64,000 nt of DNA from Acanthamoeba castellanii str. Neff (lineage: Eukaryota; Discosea; Longamoebia; Acanthamoebidae): the NCBI RefSeq assembly GCF_000313135.1, contig NW_004457442.1, forward strand, positions 1,611,669-1,675,668, in the 5' to 3' direction. The translations under genes and the position numbers were made by a program. Positions 30,666 to 40,588 of this stretch are shown piece after piece. A model generated the notes under the pieces. The model did not search any database. It was not told where the DNA came from and saw only the letters and a list, made by a program, of their open reading frames with translations. The first letter of the stretch is position 1, and each line of letters begins with the position of its first letter.

Positions 30666-32624
30666 ATGGAGGAAGAACAAGTACCTCATGATCTGTGGAA
30701 GAGGAAGCCCAGTCCTTGCCGTACCGTCCCGGGAGGATCCGAAGATGCCCCGATGCCCCCCTCGCCCCCGGCAGCCACCAAGGCCACCATCAAGGTACCC
30801 GACCTGGGCAAGTACGACCGCATGCTACGCGCGGGCGTGCCCCTGGCCTACGTCGAGCAGAAGGCGCGCCACGACTCCGCCGCCCCCCTCGACCTGGTCA
30901 AGTACGTGCGCATGCTTCACGCGGGCGTGCCCCTGGCCGCCGTCGACCAGAAGATGCGGGTCGACTACAACTCCTCTGTGCCTGCGCCCGCCGTCGGCAA
31001 CCTGAACAAGTACGACCGCATGCTACGCGCCGGCGTGCTGCTGGCCGCCGTCGAGCAGCTGATGCGCATCGAGCTCGCTCGTGGCCCGCAAGCCGCCAAG
31101 GTCGTCGGTGACCCGGGCAAGTACGCCCGCATGCTCTCTGCGGGCGTGCCGGCAGCTGTCGAGCAGAAGATGCGCGTCGATGTCGCTCAACCCCAGCCCA
31201 ACGACGGGGCGGCTGGCAAGTACGTGCGCATGCTGTCCGTGGGCGTGCCGCCGGCAGCGGTCAAGCAGAAGATGCGCGTCGATGAGGACCGCGCGGCGAC
31301 CTGCGCCGCGGTCGGCGACAACCTGGCCAAGTACTCGCGCATGCTGCGTGCCGGGGTGCCTCAGGCAGCTGTCGAGCAGGCGCTGCGCCACGACTCCGTC
31401 CATGCGCCCAAGTGCGCGCGGCGCTCCGTCGTGCCTCAGGCGGCAGCGGCACAGAAGAAGAAGAAGATGGAGAAGAAGCTCCTCAACGACTTCGCCGTTC
31501 CCGTGGCCAAGGCCGCCAGCCTGGGCCAGTATGTGCGCATGCTGCACGTAGGTGTACCGCCGGCGGCCGTCGAGCAGAAGATGAGTGTCGACTACGCCCA
31601 ACCCGTGCCCGCTGTCGGTGACCTGGGCAAGTACCAGCGCATGCTGCACGCGGGCGTGCCCCCGGCCGCCGTCGAACAGACGATGCGCCGCGACTTCGCT
31701 CCTCCTCCCGCGCCTGCGGCCAAGGTCGGCCGCAACTTTGGCCAGTACGTGCGCATGCTGCACGCGGGCGTGCCCCTGGGCGCCGTCGAGCAGACGCTGC
31801 GCCACAATGGCTTCGCTCCCGTGCCCAGCAAGGTAGGCGACCTGGGCAAGTACGACCGCATGTTGCGCGCTGGCGTACCGCCGGCCGCCGTCCAGCAGAA
31901 TCTCGCCTCCGCGCCCACGGCCGCGGGCGGCAACTTCGGCCGTAGGCGCCAGGCGGCAGCCGTGCAGAAGAAGCGCCGCAACGGCTTCGCTCCTCCCGCG
32001 CCCGCGCCGAGGGCCACTAAGTACGCCCGCATGCTCCGCGCGGGCGTGCCCCTGGCCGCCGTCGAGCAGAAGATGCGCATCGACTATGCTCCCATCCCCG
32101 CAGCCCAGAACCTGGGCAAGTACCATCGCATGCTGCGTGCGGGCATGCCTCTGGCCGCCGTCGAGCAGATGATGTGCGTCGACTTCGCTCAGCCCGCTCC
32201 CGTGGCCATAGCCGCCGATCTGGTCAAGTACGCACGCATGCTGCACGCGGGCGTGCCTCTGGCCGCCGTCGAGCTGGCGCTGCGCAACGACCTGGCTCAC
32301 GCACCGGTGGTCGGTAACCTCGGCGTGTACGACCGCATGCTGCGTGCCGGGCTGCCCCTGGCAGCCGTCGAGCAGGCGCTGTGCCACGACTTCGCTCCTC
32401 CCGCCGCACCTACGGCCAAGGCCACCAATGACCTGAGCAAGTACGCACGCATGCTGCATGCGGGGGTGCCGCTGGCCGCCGTCGCGCAGAAGCTGCGCGT
32501 CGACAACTCCTGCAAGCCCGAGCCCGGTCTGGGCAAGTACGCGCTCATGCTGCGTGCGGGGGTGCCGCTGGCCGCCGTCGAGCAGAAGATAGCCGCCGAT
32601 GCACCGGAAGGCCGCTACTTCTAG
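30666..32624 (+). CDS. Tandem GVP-motif repeat protein (about 18 repeats)
   Basis: A single uninterrupted frame of 652 residues from ATG 30666 to TAG 32622-32624, unusual among these intron-rich genes. After a 45-residue leader it consists of 16 clear and 2 decayed copies of a unit whose core is KYxRMLxAGVPxAAVEQKMRxD, spaced 30-40 residues apart by short Pro/Ala linkers. Gly-Val-Pro and the flanking Met-Leu and Ala-Val are nearly invariant. The core resembles the single motif near the C-terminus of the WASH-complex subunit WASHC3/CCDC53 (GVPVMAIRNKM) and similar motifs beside formin-type actin regulators. No enzyme domain, signal peptide or membrane segment is visible. A role as a multivalent scaffold is inference. 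High DNA similarity between copies suggests recent duplication or conversion. Confidence 0.85.
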   Translation: MEEEQVPHDLWKRKPSPCRTVPGGSEDAPMPPSPPAATKATIKVPDLGKYDRMLRAGVPLAYVEQKARHDSAAPLDLVKYVRMLHAGVPLAAVDQKMRVDYNSSVPAPAVGNLNKYDRMLRAGVLLAAVEQLMRIELARGPQAAKVVGDPGKYARMLSAGVPAAVEQKMRVDVAQPQPNDGAAGKYVRMLSVGVPPAAVKQKMRVDEDRAATCAAVGDNLAKYSRMLRAGVPQAAVEQALRHDSVHAPKCARRSVVPQAAAAQKKKKMEKKLLNDFAVPVAKAASLGQYVRMLHVGVPPAAVEQKMSVDYAQPVPAVGDLGKYQRMLHAGVPPAAVEQTMRRDFAPPPAPAAKVGRNFGQYVRMLHAGVPLGAVEQTLRHNGFAPVPSKVGDLGKYDRMLRAGVPPAAVQQNLASAPTAAGGNFGRRRQAAAVQKKRRNGFAPPAPAPRATKYARMLRAGVPLAAVEQKMRIDYAPIPAAQNLGKYHRMLRAGMPLAAVEQMMCVDFAQPAPVAIAADLVKYARMLHAGVPLAAVELALRNDLAHAPVVGNLGVYDRMLRAGLPLAAVEQALCHDFAPPAAPTAKATNDLSKYARMLHAGVPLAAVAQKLRVDNSCKPEPGLGKYALMLRAGVPLAAVEQKIAADAPEGRYF

Positions 32625-32777
32625 ACATGCTTGCCAGCAGCCCAACACAGCCAAGCGTTGACCAGGGTTGTTTTTCGTTGACCACATTGTTTCGCCTAAA
32701 CCGACTGAACAACCCAAGTTTGCTTTATTATCAATATTATCATTTTTATTTTTTAGGTATTGAAAAGTAAGTGGAAG

Positions 32778-35572
32778 ATGGAGGCAGGCACCCCCTGGAC
32801 CTCACTGCCCTCGGGCCACCAGGCGTCGACGGTCCGCATTGTGCGCTTGCCCTCCTCCCCAGGTTGTGCGACGGACGACTGGCGGGAGCGCATCAGGGAC
32901 GAGGTGCGCCGCCACAGCTTCGCCCTCCTCAGTTTTGTCGACGACCACCACGAAGACCACGAAAAAGGAGCCGAGGAAGAAGAGCGTAAAGTACGACGAA
33001 AAAGTCTGCACCAACTGCTGGCCGACCACCGCGAGCGCGTGCGGCCGCAGTTCTTCGACCAGCCGGCCAGCGCTAAGCGGCGCCTCGACCCGGACGTCTT
33101 CGCCGCCCTCACGGCCGCGGCTGCCGAGGCAACAAAGAACGAAGGCAACGCTGCGGCGGCCCGTGGGTCCGAAAGAGCGAAGCTGACCGGCCGGCTGGGC
33201 GACACGGGCTACTGCCTGCGGGAGGGCATCAAGGAGCAGCTCCAGGTGCGTCTCGGCCAGCGCATGCCCTGGCCGACCGCCGTCAACGAAGAAGAAGAAG
33301 ACGGAAGTGGTGATGGTGGTATGATGAAGGAGGAGATGGAGGCCCTGTTCGAGATGCTCGATTGCGTGGGCCGGCGCTGTGCGTCGGCGCTGGTGGCGGA
33401 CGGCGCGAGCGCGCGGCTTCAGGCGATGCTCGACCCGTCGCCCGACCACCTCCGCGACATCCTCCACGCCGCCTCCAAAGAACGAAGCGACGAAGACGAA
33501 GGCTGCAGCGCCGACTACACGAGCTCCTCCGTGATGACCCTCACCCACTACTTCAACACCGACCAGGTGCGTTCGCTCTTCTTCGACTCGTGCGGGAGTG
33601 CATAGCATGGCATAGCAACCACGACCTATCGTGCGAGCTCGCACATGGCACGCAACTCACTGCGTGATGATTGGGTGTACGAACAGGGTCCGGAGGAACC
33701 GTGTCGGGCGCACGGGGACGCCGGCCTGCTGACGCTGGTCGTGGACCCGACGCCCGGCCTGCAGCTGTTTGACCCGTGCGGCGCCAAGTGGTTGGACTGC
33801 GCCGACCTCGCGCCGCTCGAGCAGGTGCTCCGCAACACACCCCTCCATGGATGAGAATTGAAGTGCAGACCGAACTCACGCCGTGCGAACAGGCGCAGGG
33901 CGTGCGGGTCGACGCGGTGCTGATGATCGGCGAGGCCCTCCATCGCTTCACTCAGGTACGTATTGCCTGCCCGGTGGTATGCGTGTGCGGTGGCGTGCTG
34001 AGTGCGCGCGGCGTGGCGCTGACGTCGCGATCGCACATGCAGGGAGGCGTGGGGGTGACGTCGCACCGGGTGGTGAACACCGGCCAGCCGCGCAGCTCCA
34101 CGGTCTTCAAGCTCCGGCCGCGCCCCGACGTCGTTGGACCGCGCACCGAGGCCGACTACGCCCTCCTCCTGCTCCAGCAGCCGTGCGCCTCTCCCCACCA
34201 CTAGCGCTCGCGCACGAGTCTCACGCGTGTGCGTTTGTGTGTGTGTGTGTGTGTGCGGTGACTTGTGCAGGGTGGTGACGCAGCTGAAGCGACGGGAGGA
34301 GGAGGCGGTGGCGTTGTGGCAAGAGACCGGGTTCGACGTGTTAGTCCACGTGTTGGGCTTCCTGCGGGACGAACGCGACGTCGGCCGGTGCGCCCTCGTC
34401 TCGCGCGCGTGGCGGGAGGCGGCAGACTCCCAGGTACTGTGGCGCCGCATCGTGGCCCGCCTGAGCCGCGAGCTGGGCCTCGACCTGGTTGCCCGCTACG
34501 CGGCCAAACGCGAAAGCGAAAGCGAGGACGTGGACAAGAACGAAAACGAAAAAGAAAGAGAACGCGAAAGCGAAGAGGCCGAAGTGGTCGACTACAAGCG
34601 CCTCTACGTCGAGTACGTACGGGAGTTGCAGGCCAGCGCCGGCCATCTGAAGGACATGCACGAGGCCCAAGACTTCTACCTCAACCAAGTGCATCTACCG
34701 CCACTGGGCTCGTCCTATACCTCCCTCAAGATCGTCACCGTCGGCTCTGGCGCGGTACCTCGATGCGACACGCGACACAACACACACGACACGACACGAT
34801 ACAAACACACGGACTCACCATGATGCGTGGTGCTAGGTGGGGAAGACGTCGATGCTGGTGACCTTCGCCTCGGGTTCGTTCCCACAGGAATATATCCCGA
34901 CCGTGTTCGACGAGTGGACGGGAAACCTCAGGGTTGACGGCAACGTGGTCTCCTTCGGGCTCTGGGACACTGCCGGCCAGTCCGAGTGCGTTTTCTCCGT
35001 GCGTGCCTTCTGTGCGGCGTGTGCGGCTGACAGTTGAGGGGTGTCCGCGGTCGTGCGCGCAGATACGATCGGTTGCGTCCGCTGTCGTACCCGCAGACGG
35101 ATTGCTTCTTCATGTGCTTCGCCGTCAACGACCGCGCGTCGTTCGCCGAGGCCCGCGACAAGTTCGTGCCCGAGGTGCGCCTGCATTGCCCGTCGGCGCC
35201 CATCATCCTCGTCGGCACCAAGGCCGACCTGCGCGACACCGACGACGCCCTCTCTCTCGTCCCCGTTGCCGAAGGTCCGCCCCACCGCACCACCATCAAT
35301 GCACGTCGCGTCGTGTTAATGATCGTATGCGTGCGTGTCGCGATGCAGGTGTGGCGTTGGCGCAGGAGCTGGGGCTGTTGATGTACGTGGAGTGTTCAAG
35401 CAAGGCGAACAGCAACGTGCAGGAGGTGATCCACCTGGGCATCAAGGCGCCCCTTCTCAAGGCCGCCGGTCTCCTCCGCCTCCACCACACCAACAGCGGC
35501 GGCGGCGGTGGCGGCAAGGCCAAGAAGACGAAGAAGAAGGCGGGCAAGCGCGACCAGTGCTCCATGCAATGA
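32778..35572 (+). CDS. Predicted 2OG-Fe(II) oxygenase / F-box / Rho GTPase fusion protein
   Basis: Eight exons join in phase into 740 residues: 32778-33566, 33687-33824, 33869-33955, 34043-34182, 34271-34754, 34837-34985, 35063-35274 and 35349-35572. Residues 1-384 are an isopenicillin-N-synthase-like oxygenase: the HxD of [11 protein letters not shown] (His272, Asp274), the distal His346 in TSHRVV and the RSS at 355-357 that would bind 2-oxoglutarate. Residues about 406-445 are an F-box ([30 protein letters not shown]). From about 538 comes a Rho GTPase: [55 protein letters not shown], a Gly/Lys linker and CAAX CSMQ. The key splice (34183-34270) uses GTGCGC and GTGCAG; the F-box exon has no upstream ATG in its frame. 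The alternative is that the oxygenase stops at 34202-34204 and a second gene begins. Confidence 0.8.
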
Positions 35573-35675
35573 CGCACACCCCAAGACTTGAGAAAACATG
35601 ACTCGGTTTGACAGACAACGTGTTTGAATCGCTTGACGGTTGTGGTGTCGTGTAGCGCTGCAAGAAGATGACGAC

Positions 35676-37279
35676 TTACTGGGCCGTCCAGCCACCATCG
35701 ACTGGCAGAGAGATGCCCGTGATTTGGGACGCCGCGTCCCTGTATGCGGTGGTGTGTCGCGTGTGTTGTGTTGTGTGTGTGTCGTGTGTGTGTGTGTGTG
35801 TGTTGTGTCAGAGCTTGACGACAAATGGTGCCAGCTAGAGAGTGGGGGTAAGACGTACGAGGAGAGGAAGACGGCGAGCTGTCCAATCTGGGAGGGGGTG
35901 GCGAAGGTCTCGGAGGGCTGCTTCTCGGCCAGCAGCGATCGCGAGGCCTCGTCGTACGACACGCCCAGCGACTCCGCTCGCGCCTCGATCTGCCTGCGGT
36001 CGTTGACAACGACACGGCAACCACGCACACACGACACAAGACAATTTAAGTAAGTCAAGAGCGAAAGGAAATCGGAGTCGAGGGGGGCAAGAAGAGGGAG
36101 ACGCACTTGCGGACGAGATCGGTGAGCACCCAACCGGGGTTGATGCAGTTGATCGTCACGCCCGACCCAGCGTACTCCAACGCCGCCACTGAGAAGCAAG
36201 ACACACGAGCCGAGGTTAGTGCGGTGCGCGTGCGGGGTGTGTGCGGTGTGCGTGCGTGCGGTACCCTTGGTGAGTCCCACGACGCCGTGCTTGGCAGCCA
36301 CGTACGCGGCCTTGTGCTTCGATCCCACCAATCCTGCACCCCGTTTCACGCCCCAATGAGTAATTAGTGGCCACACCAACATGTGTGTGTGTGTGTGTGT
36401 GTCGTGGTGTGTGTGTCGTGGTGTGTCGTGTGTGTCGTGTGTGTGGCACAGAGTGGTGTGCGATATATATGTGGCCGCGATATATACCGTGTACTGAGGA
36501 GATGTTGATGATGCGGCCATAGCCGCGCTCCTTCATGGCGGGGAGGGTGAGTCGCATGGTGTGGAAGACCGAGTTGAGGTTGATCTCGATGATCTGGTTC
36601 CACTTCTCCACCGGGAAGTCCTCAATCGGCGACAACTATGCAGACGCGGTGGTGAGTACGCAAACATTTAAACACACACACACACACACAACGCGCGCCT
36701 TACGTGCTGAATGCCGGCGTTGTTGACGACGATGTCGATGGGGCCGCCCAGCTTCTTCTCGCTCTCCTTGATCAGATGCTCCACGTCCTCGGCCTAATGA
36801 CCACCAGACCAGACACCACCACCACGTCAGCTTCGTCGGTCACCTGCTCTCGATCGATCATCGAGCACCCCCGGGGCCAACGCAGTAGTACTACCTTGCC
36901 GAGATCGGCGGGCACGTAGTGGACGCGGTCGTCGCCGGGGATGAGGTCGGCCAATCGCTGGCGGGTGCGCTCGACCTCGGCGGCGTCGCCGAAGCCCGTC
37001 ACCACCAGCGCCACGCCGCCCTTGCGCAGCTCCTCGGCAATACCCAGCCCAATACCTAACAAAAAACGATTTAAAAATAAATGATGTAATGTTTAAGAAA
37101 TAAAAAAACAAAAAATAAATACAGAGGGGGGTGGAACCTTGGGTGGAGCCGGTGACGAGGGCAGTCTTGCCGGTGAGGCTCAGGTGAAGGCCGGGGGTGG
37201 AGGAAGTGGCAAAGGCACGGGTGCCGGTCACGCGCGAGCCGCTCGTCGAGGCAGCAGCCAGGCCAGAACGCTCCATCAT
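35676..37279 (-). CDS. D-3-hydroxybutyrate dehydrogenase (short-chain dehydrogenase)
   Basis: NAD-dependent interconversion of 3-hydroxybutyrate and acetoacetate, probably mitochondrial. The ATG at 37279 gives MMERSGLAAASTSGSRVTG, an Arg/Ser/Ala-rich presequence. Then come the nucleotide site LTGKTALVTGSTQG + GIGLGIAEEL, DIVVNNAGIQH, IIEINLNSVFHTMRLTLP, GRIINISSVHG (catalytic Ser), AAYVAAKHGVVGLTK (YxxxK), TINCINPGWVLTDLV, a lid EKQPSETFATPSQIGQLAVF and the ending ISLPVDGGWTAQ with stop 35676-35678. All catalytic residues are present. The EKQPS and DGGWTAQ boxes are those of bacterial-type 3-hydroxybutyrate dehydrogenases rather than animal BDH1. About eight exons; introns carry CA/GT microsatellites. 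Confidence 0.9.
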
Positions 37280-38525
37280 CGCCAGCGTGCGCTGTGCCAA
37301 ATAGCGTCAATTTTTTATTGCGGTGCTGTTTTGTTTTCATTATTTATTGAATTGTAAAAAAGGCAAAAACAAAAAAGCAATTAAAAAAAAGCGAAAGGCC
37401 ACAAAAGGAAGAGGTGGCGAGGCACACCTTCATGTCTTTGTGGGGTGGAGGTACGGCGGTGGATGCAACAAAGGATTCTCGAGAAGAAGGTGGGCGGGTA
37501 CAACTTCCTTTATCGGCGCAGCATGATTGGTGGCCCAAGCGTCCCTAACCGCCGAACCAGTTTGCAAAAAAGGTGCAGGCCACGTCAGCCGACACCTTAC
37601 AAGGTCATCCACGCTGCCGGGCGGGCGTCAGCCAGAACAAGAGGCCTGCGGCTGTTTCCAGATCTGGGGAGACACTCGTCGACCGGTCACGCGCTACACC
37701 GGAAGACCTCCGGTTTTTCTTCTCTCAACTGTAAAACTGCTGCACATCTCTCCTCGGCCTGTGACGTTCCGGGGCCGCAACATGCCACCCCATGGGTCCT
37801 CCTTGTGTGCCCTACTTGACTTTGATGGTCTTTTGGTACCGCGAAGTTTCACGGCGGACCAGCGAGGTTGACCTTAGGAAAGTCGACCGGGCCAACCACC
37901 CCCTAGTTCCCAGCAACAGAGCGCCCCGTTTTTGCGCGGGGAAGGGGCGGCGCAGTGACCACCAACGACCGCCTCTTTTCTTCCCGCGGCCAAAGTTCGG
38001 GTGCAAATGCACAACCCGGCCGGGTAACGAAAACCGGCTGGCCAGTGGTGGCCTGTGTGCTTGACCTGCTGGCACCACCCGCGGCCGACAATGTCTAAAG
38101 AATGTCGGGTCAACTTAGACCCAAATTCTTTCAATTCCTAAAATCCGAAGTAGGAGCACAGGCCATGACCGCGAAAAGGGTTCTGGCGAAGGCCGTGTGC
38201 TCGCAAACCGAGGTCTAACCGACGCGCCGGTTTACCCTGGAGGACCTGTCATTCGCGCACGGTCTCCTCTGGCCACCCAAAATCGCATCATCACCCTCGA
38301 CTTCGGGTCACCCGCCGCCAAGGCACTTGCCTTTTCGCTGCCAGGCACCTCCCCGCGCGCCTATTGACCTGTTCCCGCTCGGATTGGAATTAGCCGCGCG
38401 CGTGCATAAAAAGGGCTGGCCAGGAGTAGGAATGCAGTCTATCTAACATCTCGCCCAGCGCCAACACACCTTCACACACCGAGACCAACCTCAAGTGGCG
38501 AACTACCACACCATCGACAGTCCAC
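37280..38525. other. long intergenic region before the homeobox gene
   Basis: About 1.2 kb with no supported exon. Open frames on both strands are short, mutually inconsistent and low in similarity to anything. It is GC-rich after 37500, with scattered short inverted repeats (e.g. CCCGGCCGGG at 38014-38023). It probably holds the control region of the homeobox gene at 38526. Confidence 0.5.
38406..38414 (+). promoter_or_regulatory. TATA-like box
   Basis: ATAAAAAGG (in GTGCATAAAAAGGGC) lies about 115 bp before the homeobox start codon, in an otherwise GC-rich stretch, at a suitable distance for a core promoter. Confidence 0.4.
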
Positions 38526-39323
38526 ATGTTGCCTTCCATCGCCAACCTGCTCGCTGCTGAGTCGAACGATAGCTCGTGCTTCTACAGCTCGGCTGACGAC
38601 GTGTCGTCGTCGTCCACCACCACCACAAGTCCCTACTCGCCTATGCATCACTTCTTGCACGAGGGCTTTGTCTGGGAGTCGCCATCTTCTTCTTCCTCCT
38701 CCTCGCCGTCTTCGCCCTCGTGCTCGGACTACTCTTCGTCGCCCTCTTCGCCCATCTTCGCCACGGCCACCGCCAAGTCGAAGAAGGCCTCGCTTTCGTT
38801 CATCCTCAACGACGACGCCTCGCACGACAACGACCTGGCCGCCTCCTCATTTGGTCTTCTGCTACCGCAGCGACGCACCGGCTCTGTCGCGACCACGAGC
38901 TCGTCCACCAACAACAAGCGGAAGCGATCGACCAGCAACCACCTCACGGCGCCCAACAAAGAACGAAGGACGACGGCGACGACCGGCGCGAAAGAACGAA
39001 GCCCGCTGACCGCGGCGGCGCTCACGGGCCAGCTGACCGACGACCAGCGCGCGACGCTCGAGGCCATGTTCGAGCTCGACCCGCTTCCCGGCACCTGCGC
39101 CAAGGTGCAGCTCGCCGACCAGCTGGGCGTGCCGCTCAAGAGCGTCCAGCTGTGGTTCCAGAACCATCGCTCGAAGCTGCGCAAGCGCGAGAAGAAGCGC
39201 ATCGCCCGCGCGGAGGCCGCGCGACGATCCGCCGGGAGCAAGCCGCGGTTTATCTTCCACAACATGAAGGCCAAGGCCCAGGCCAACGGGTTCCTCCAGC
39301 AATTCGTCGTCGACACCCACTGA
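38526..39323 (+). CDS. Homeodomain transcription factor (single exon)
   Basis: 265 residues from ATG 38526 (MLPSIANLLAAESNDSS) to the TGA at 39321-39323, without introns. The N-terminal 100 residues are Ser-rich. Basic patches NNKRKRSTSN and NKERRTTATT precede a homeodomain (about residues 168-227): LTDDQRATLEAMFELDP, LADQLGVPLKSVQLWFQNHR, SKLRKREKKRIARAEAARR. Asn51 of the recognition helix is kept, but the usual WFQNRR is WFQNHR, so position 52 is His. The helix spacing fits a typical 60-residue homeodomain. The short C-terminus (FIFHNMKAKAQANGF) has no known domain. Unlike the gene at 12441-14812, there are no ankyrin repeats. Confidence 0.88.
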   Translation: MLPSIANLLAAESNDSSCFYSSADDVSSSSTTTTSPYSPMHHFLHEGFVWESPSSSSSSSPSSPSCSDYSSSPSSPIFATATAKSKKASLSFILNDDASHDNDLAASSFGLLLPQRRTGSVATTSSSTNNKRKRSTSNHLTAPNKERRTTATTGAKERSPLTAAALTGQLTDDQRATLEAMFELDPLPGTCAKVQLADQLGVPLKSVQLWFQNHRSKLRKREKKRIARAEAARRSAGSKPRFIFHNMKAKAQANGFLQQFVVDTH

Positions 39324-39582
39324 AGCAAGGCCCGAGAGCCAGAACTAGACTCTTCTTTAGGCCAACAATAAAAGCCGTGTACTTTATCTATCTCCCAGCA
39401 CACCAACTGTGGTGTCGTCCATCCGATTTGTCGCTTTGTTGGCCAGTCGCGGGCCGCGGCCGCCACTTTTGTCACCAGCCGGGTCATAATTGTTCCGACG
39501 CCTGATGGAAATTTCGGAAACTCGTTTTTTGTTCCGTTTCGGTTTGGCGCACCCTTTTTCGGTCCGCCGCGCCAGGCGTTTG

Positions 39583-40469
39583 TTACCAGAGGGGCCGTGA
39601 CAGGGCGCTGGCCGCACTGCCACTGGCGGCGGGGTCGTGGGAGGTGAGGACGGCGCTGGTGACCTGCACGGCGGCGTCTTCGCAGTAGAGCCCGATCACG
39701 CCCTCCTGGTCGTAGAGGCCCGTGTGGTCGTAGGTGGCGTCCAGCACCGACACGCCGTCGATCGCCACCGTCAAGTGATAGCCGCGCTTGGTGATGGTGT
39801 ACTGGTACGGGGTGCCGAGGGCGAGGGTGGGGGTCGACGTGGTGGCGGTGAAGTTTTGGCCCAGGTCGCCGTAGGCGGTGCCCAGCTCGCACCCGTTGGG
39901 CTTGAGGATGAAGGAGTTAGTCTTCTTGTCGTTCGACGTCCCATTCCCGATCTGGACGTAGTTGAACATCACCCAGAACACCTCCTGCAACAATCACCAC
40001 GACCATCAGCGTGTGCGGCGTGTGTGTGTGTGTGTGTGTGTGGTGCGTGCGTGTGCGTGTGCGTGTGCGTACAGGGCGCATTCGCAGATCACACGCACCC
40101 ACTTCTCGGGGGTGGTCTTGAGTTGGCGGACGGTGGTGGCGTTGATGGTGAGGTCGAAGTCTCGGGCCTTGGCAAGCGACAGGACGAGCACGGCGCTCGT
40201 CCCAGCGTCGTTCTTCTGCGGCGCAAACGACACCGTCTCGTTCGAGTTCCACGTCACCTACACCACATTACGTTTTTTTCCTCATTTATTGTGTTTTTTC
40301 TTCTGTAAAATGAAGCAACAAATACAAAAAATAAATAAATTATGAAAGGTACCTCGCCGTAGCCATCGTAGAGGACGTTCCAGTGAGCCGGAGTGAGCGG
40401 GATCGTTCCGGCGCTCGCAACCACGACGAGCAGCAACCCGACCACAAATACCCTCTGCCGCGGCGTCAT
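39583..40469 (-). CDS. Secreted ConA/LamG-like domain protein
   Basis: The ATG at 40469 gives MTPRQRVFVVGLLLVVVASA, a clear signal peptide. Three exons: signal plus LTPAHWNVLYDGYGE, then TWNSNETVSFAPQKND and ARDFDLTINATTVRQLKTT, then EVFWVMFNYVQ, FILKPNGCELG, YQYTITKRGYHLTVAIDGV, GVIGLYCEDAAVQVTSAVL and the stop at 39583-39585. The layout (W-E-V-xWV, KPNGxELG, xIxVAIDG, GxIGLYxEDAxV) is that of a jelly-roll ConA-like lectin/glucanase fold often annotated as DUF1080- or LamG-related. Several NxS/T sites fit an extracellular glycoprotein. Catalytic activity cannot be judged; carbohydrate binding is a reasonable guess. Confidence 0.72.
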
Positions 40470-40588
40470 CCTCTTCTTCTGTGGAGGCTCCCAACTCCCC
40501 ACGCCTGGCCCCGATTCGCTGCACTCGAATAAATAATAAAGGTTAAAAAAAGAGAAAAACTGCGGTTATTATCTCTTTATTTCTTTGT

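Noticed and set aside
31023..32717. 564-residue open frame on the minus strand opposite the GVP-repeat gene
   Set aside because: It mirrors the repeat DNA. The plus-strand frame has the biased, conserved KYxRML...GVP pattern and a proper ATG; the antisense frame is a composition shadow of GC-rich repeats.
37323..38134. Overlapping short frames in the long gap before the homeobox gene
   Set aside because: No family similarity, no splice-consistent chain and no codon bias favouring one strand.
37280..38525. tRNA or other small RNA genes in the larger intergenic gaps
   Set aside because: No stretch showed the paired A-box and B-box with a cloverleaf fold when read by eye on either strand; a covariance-model search would settle it.
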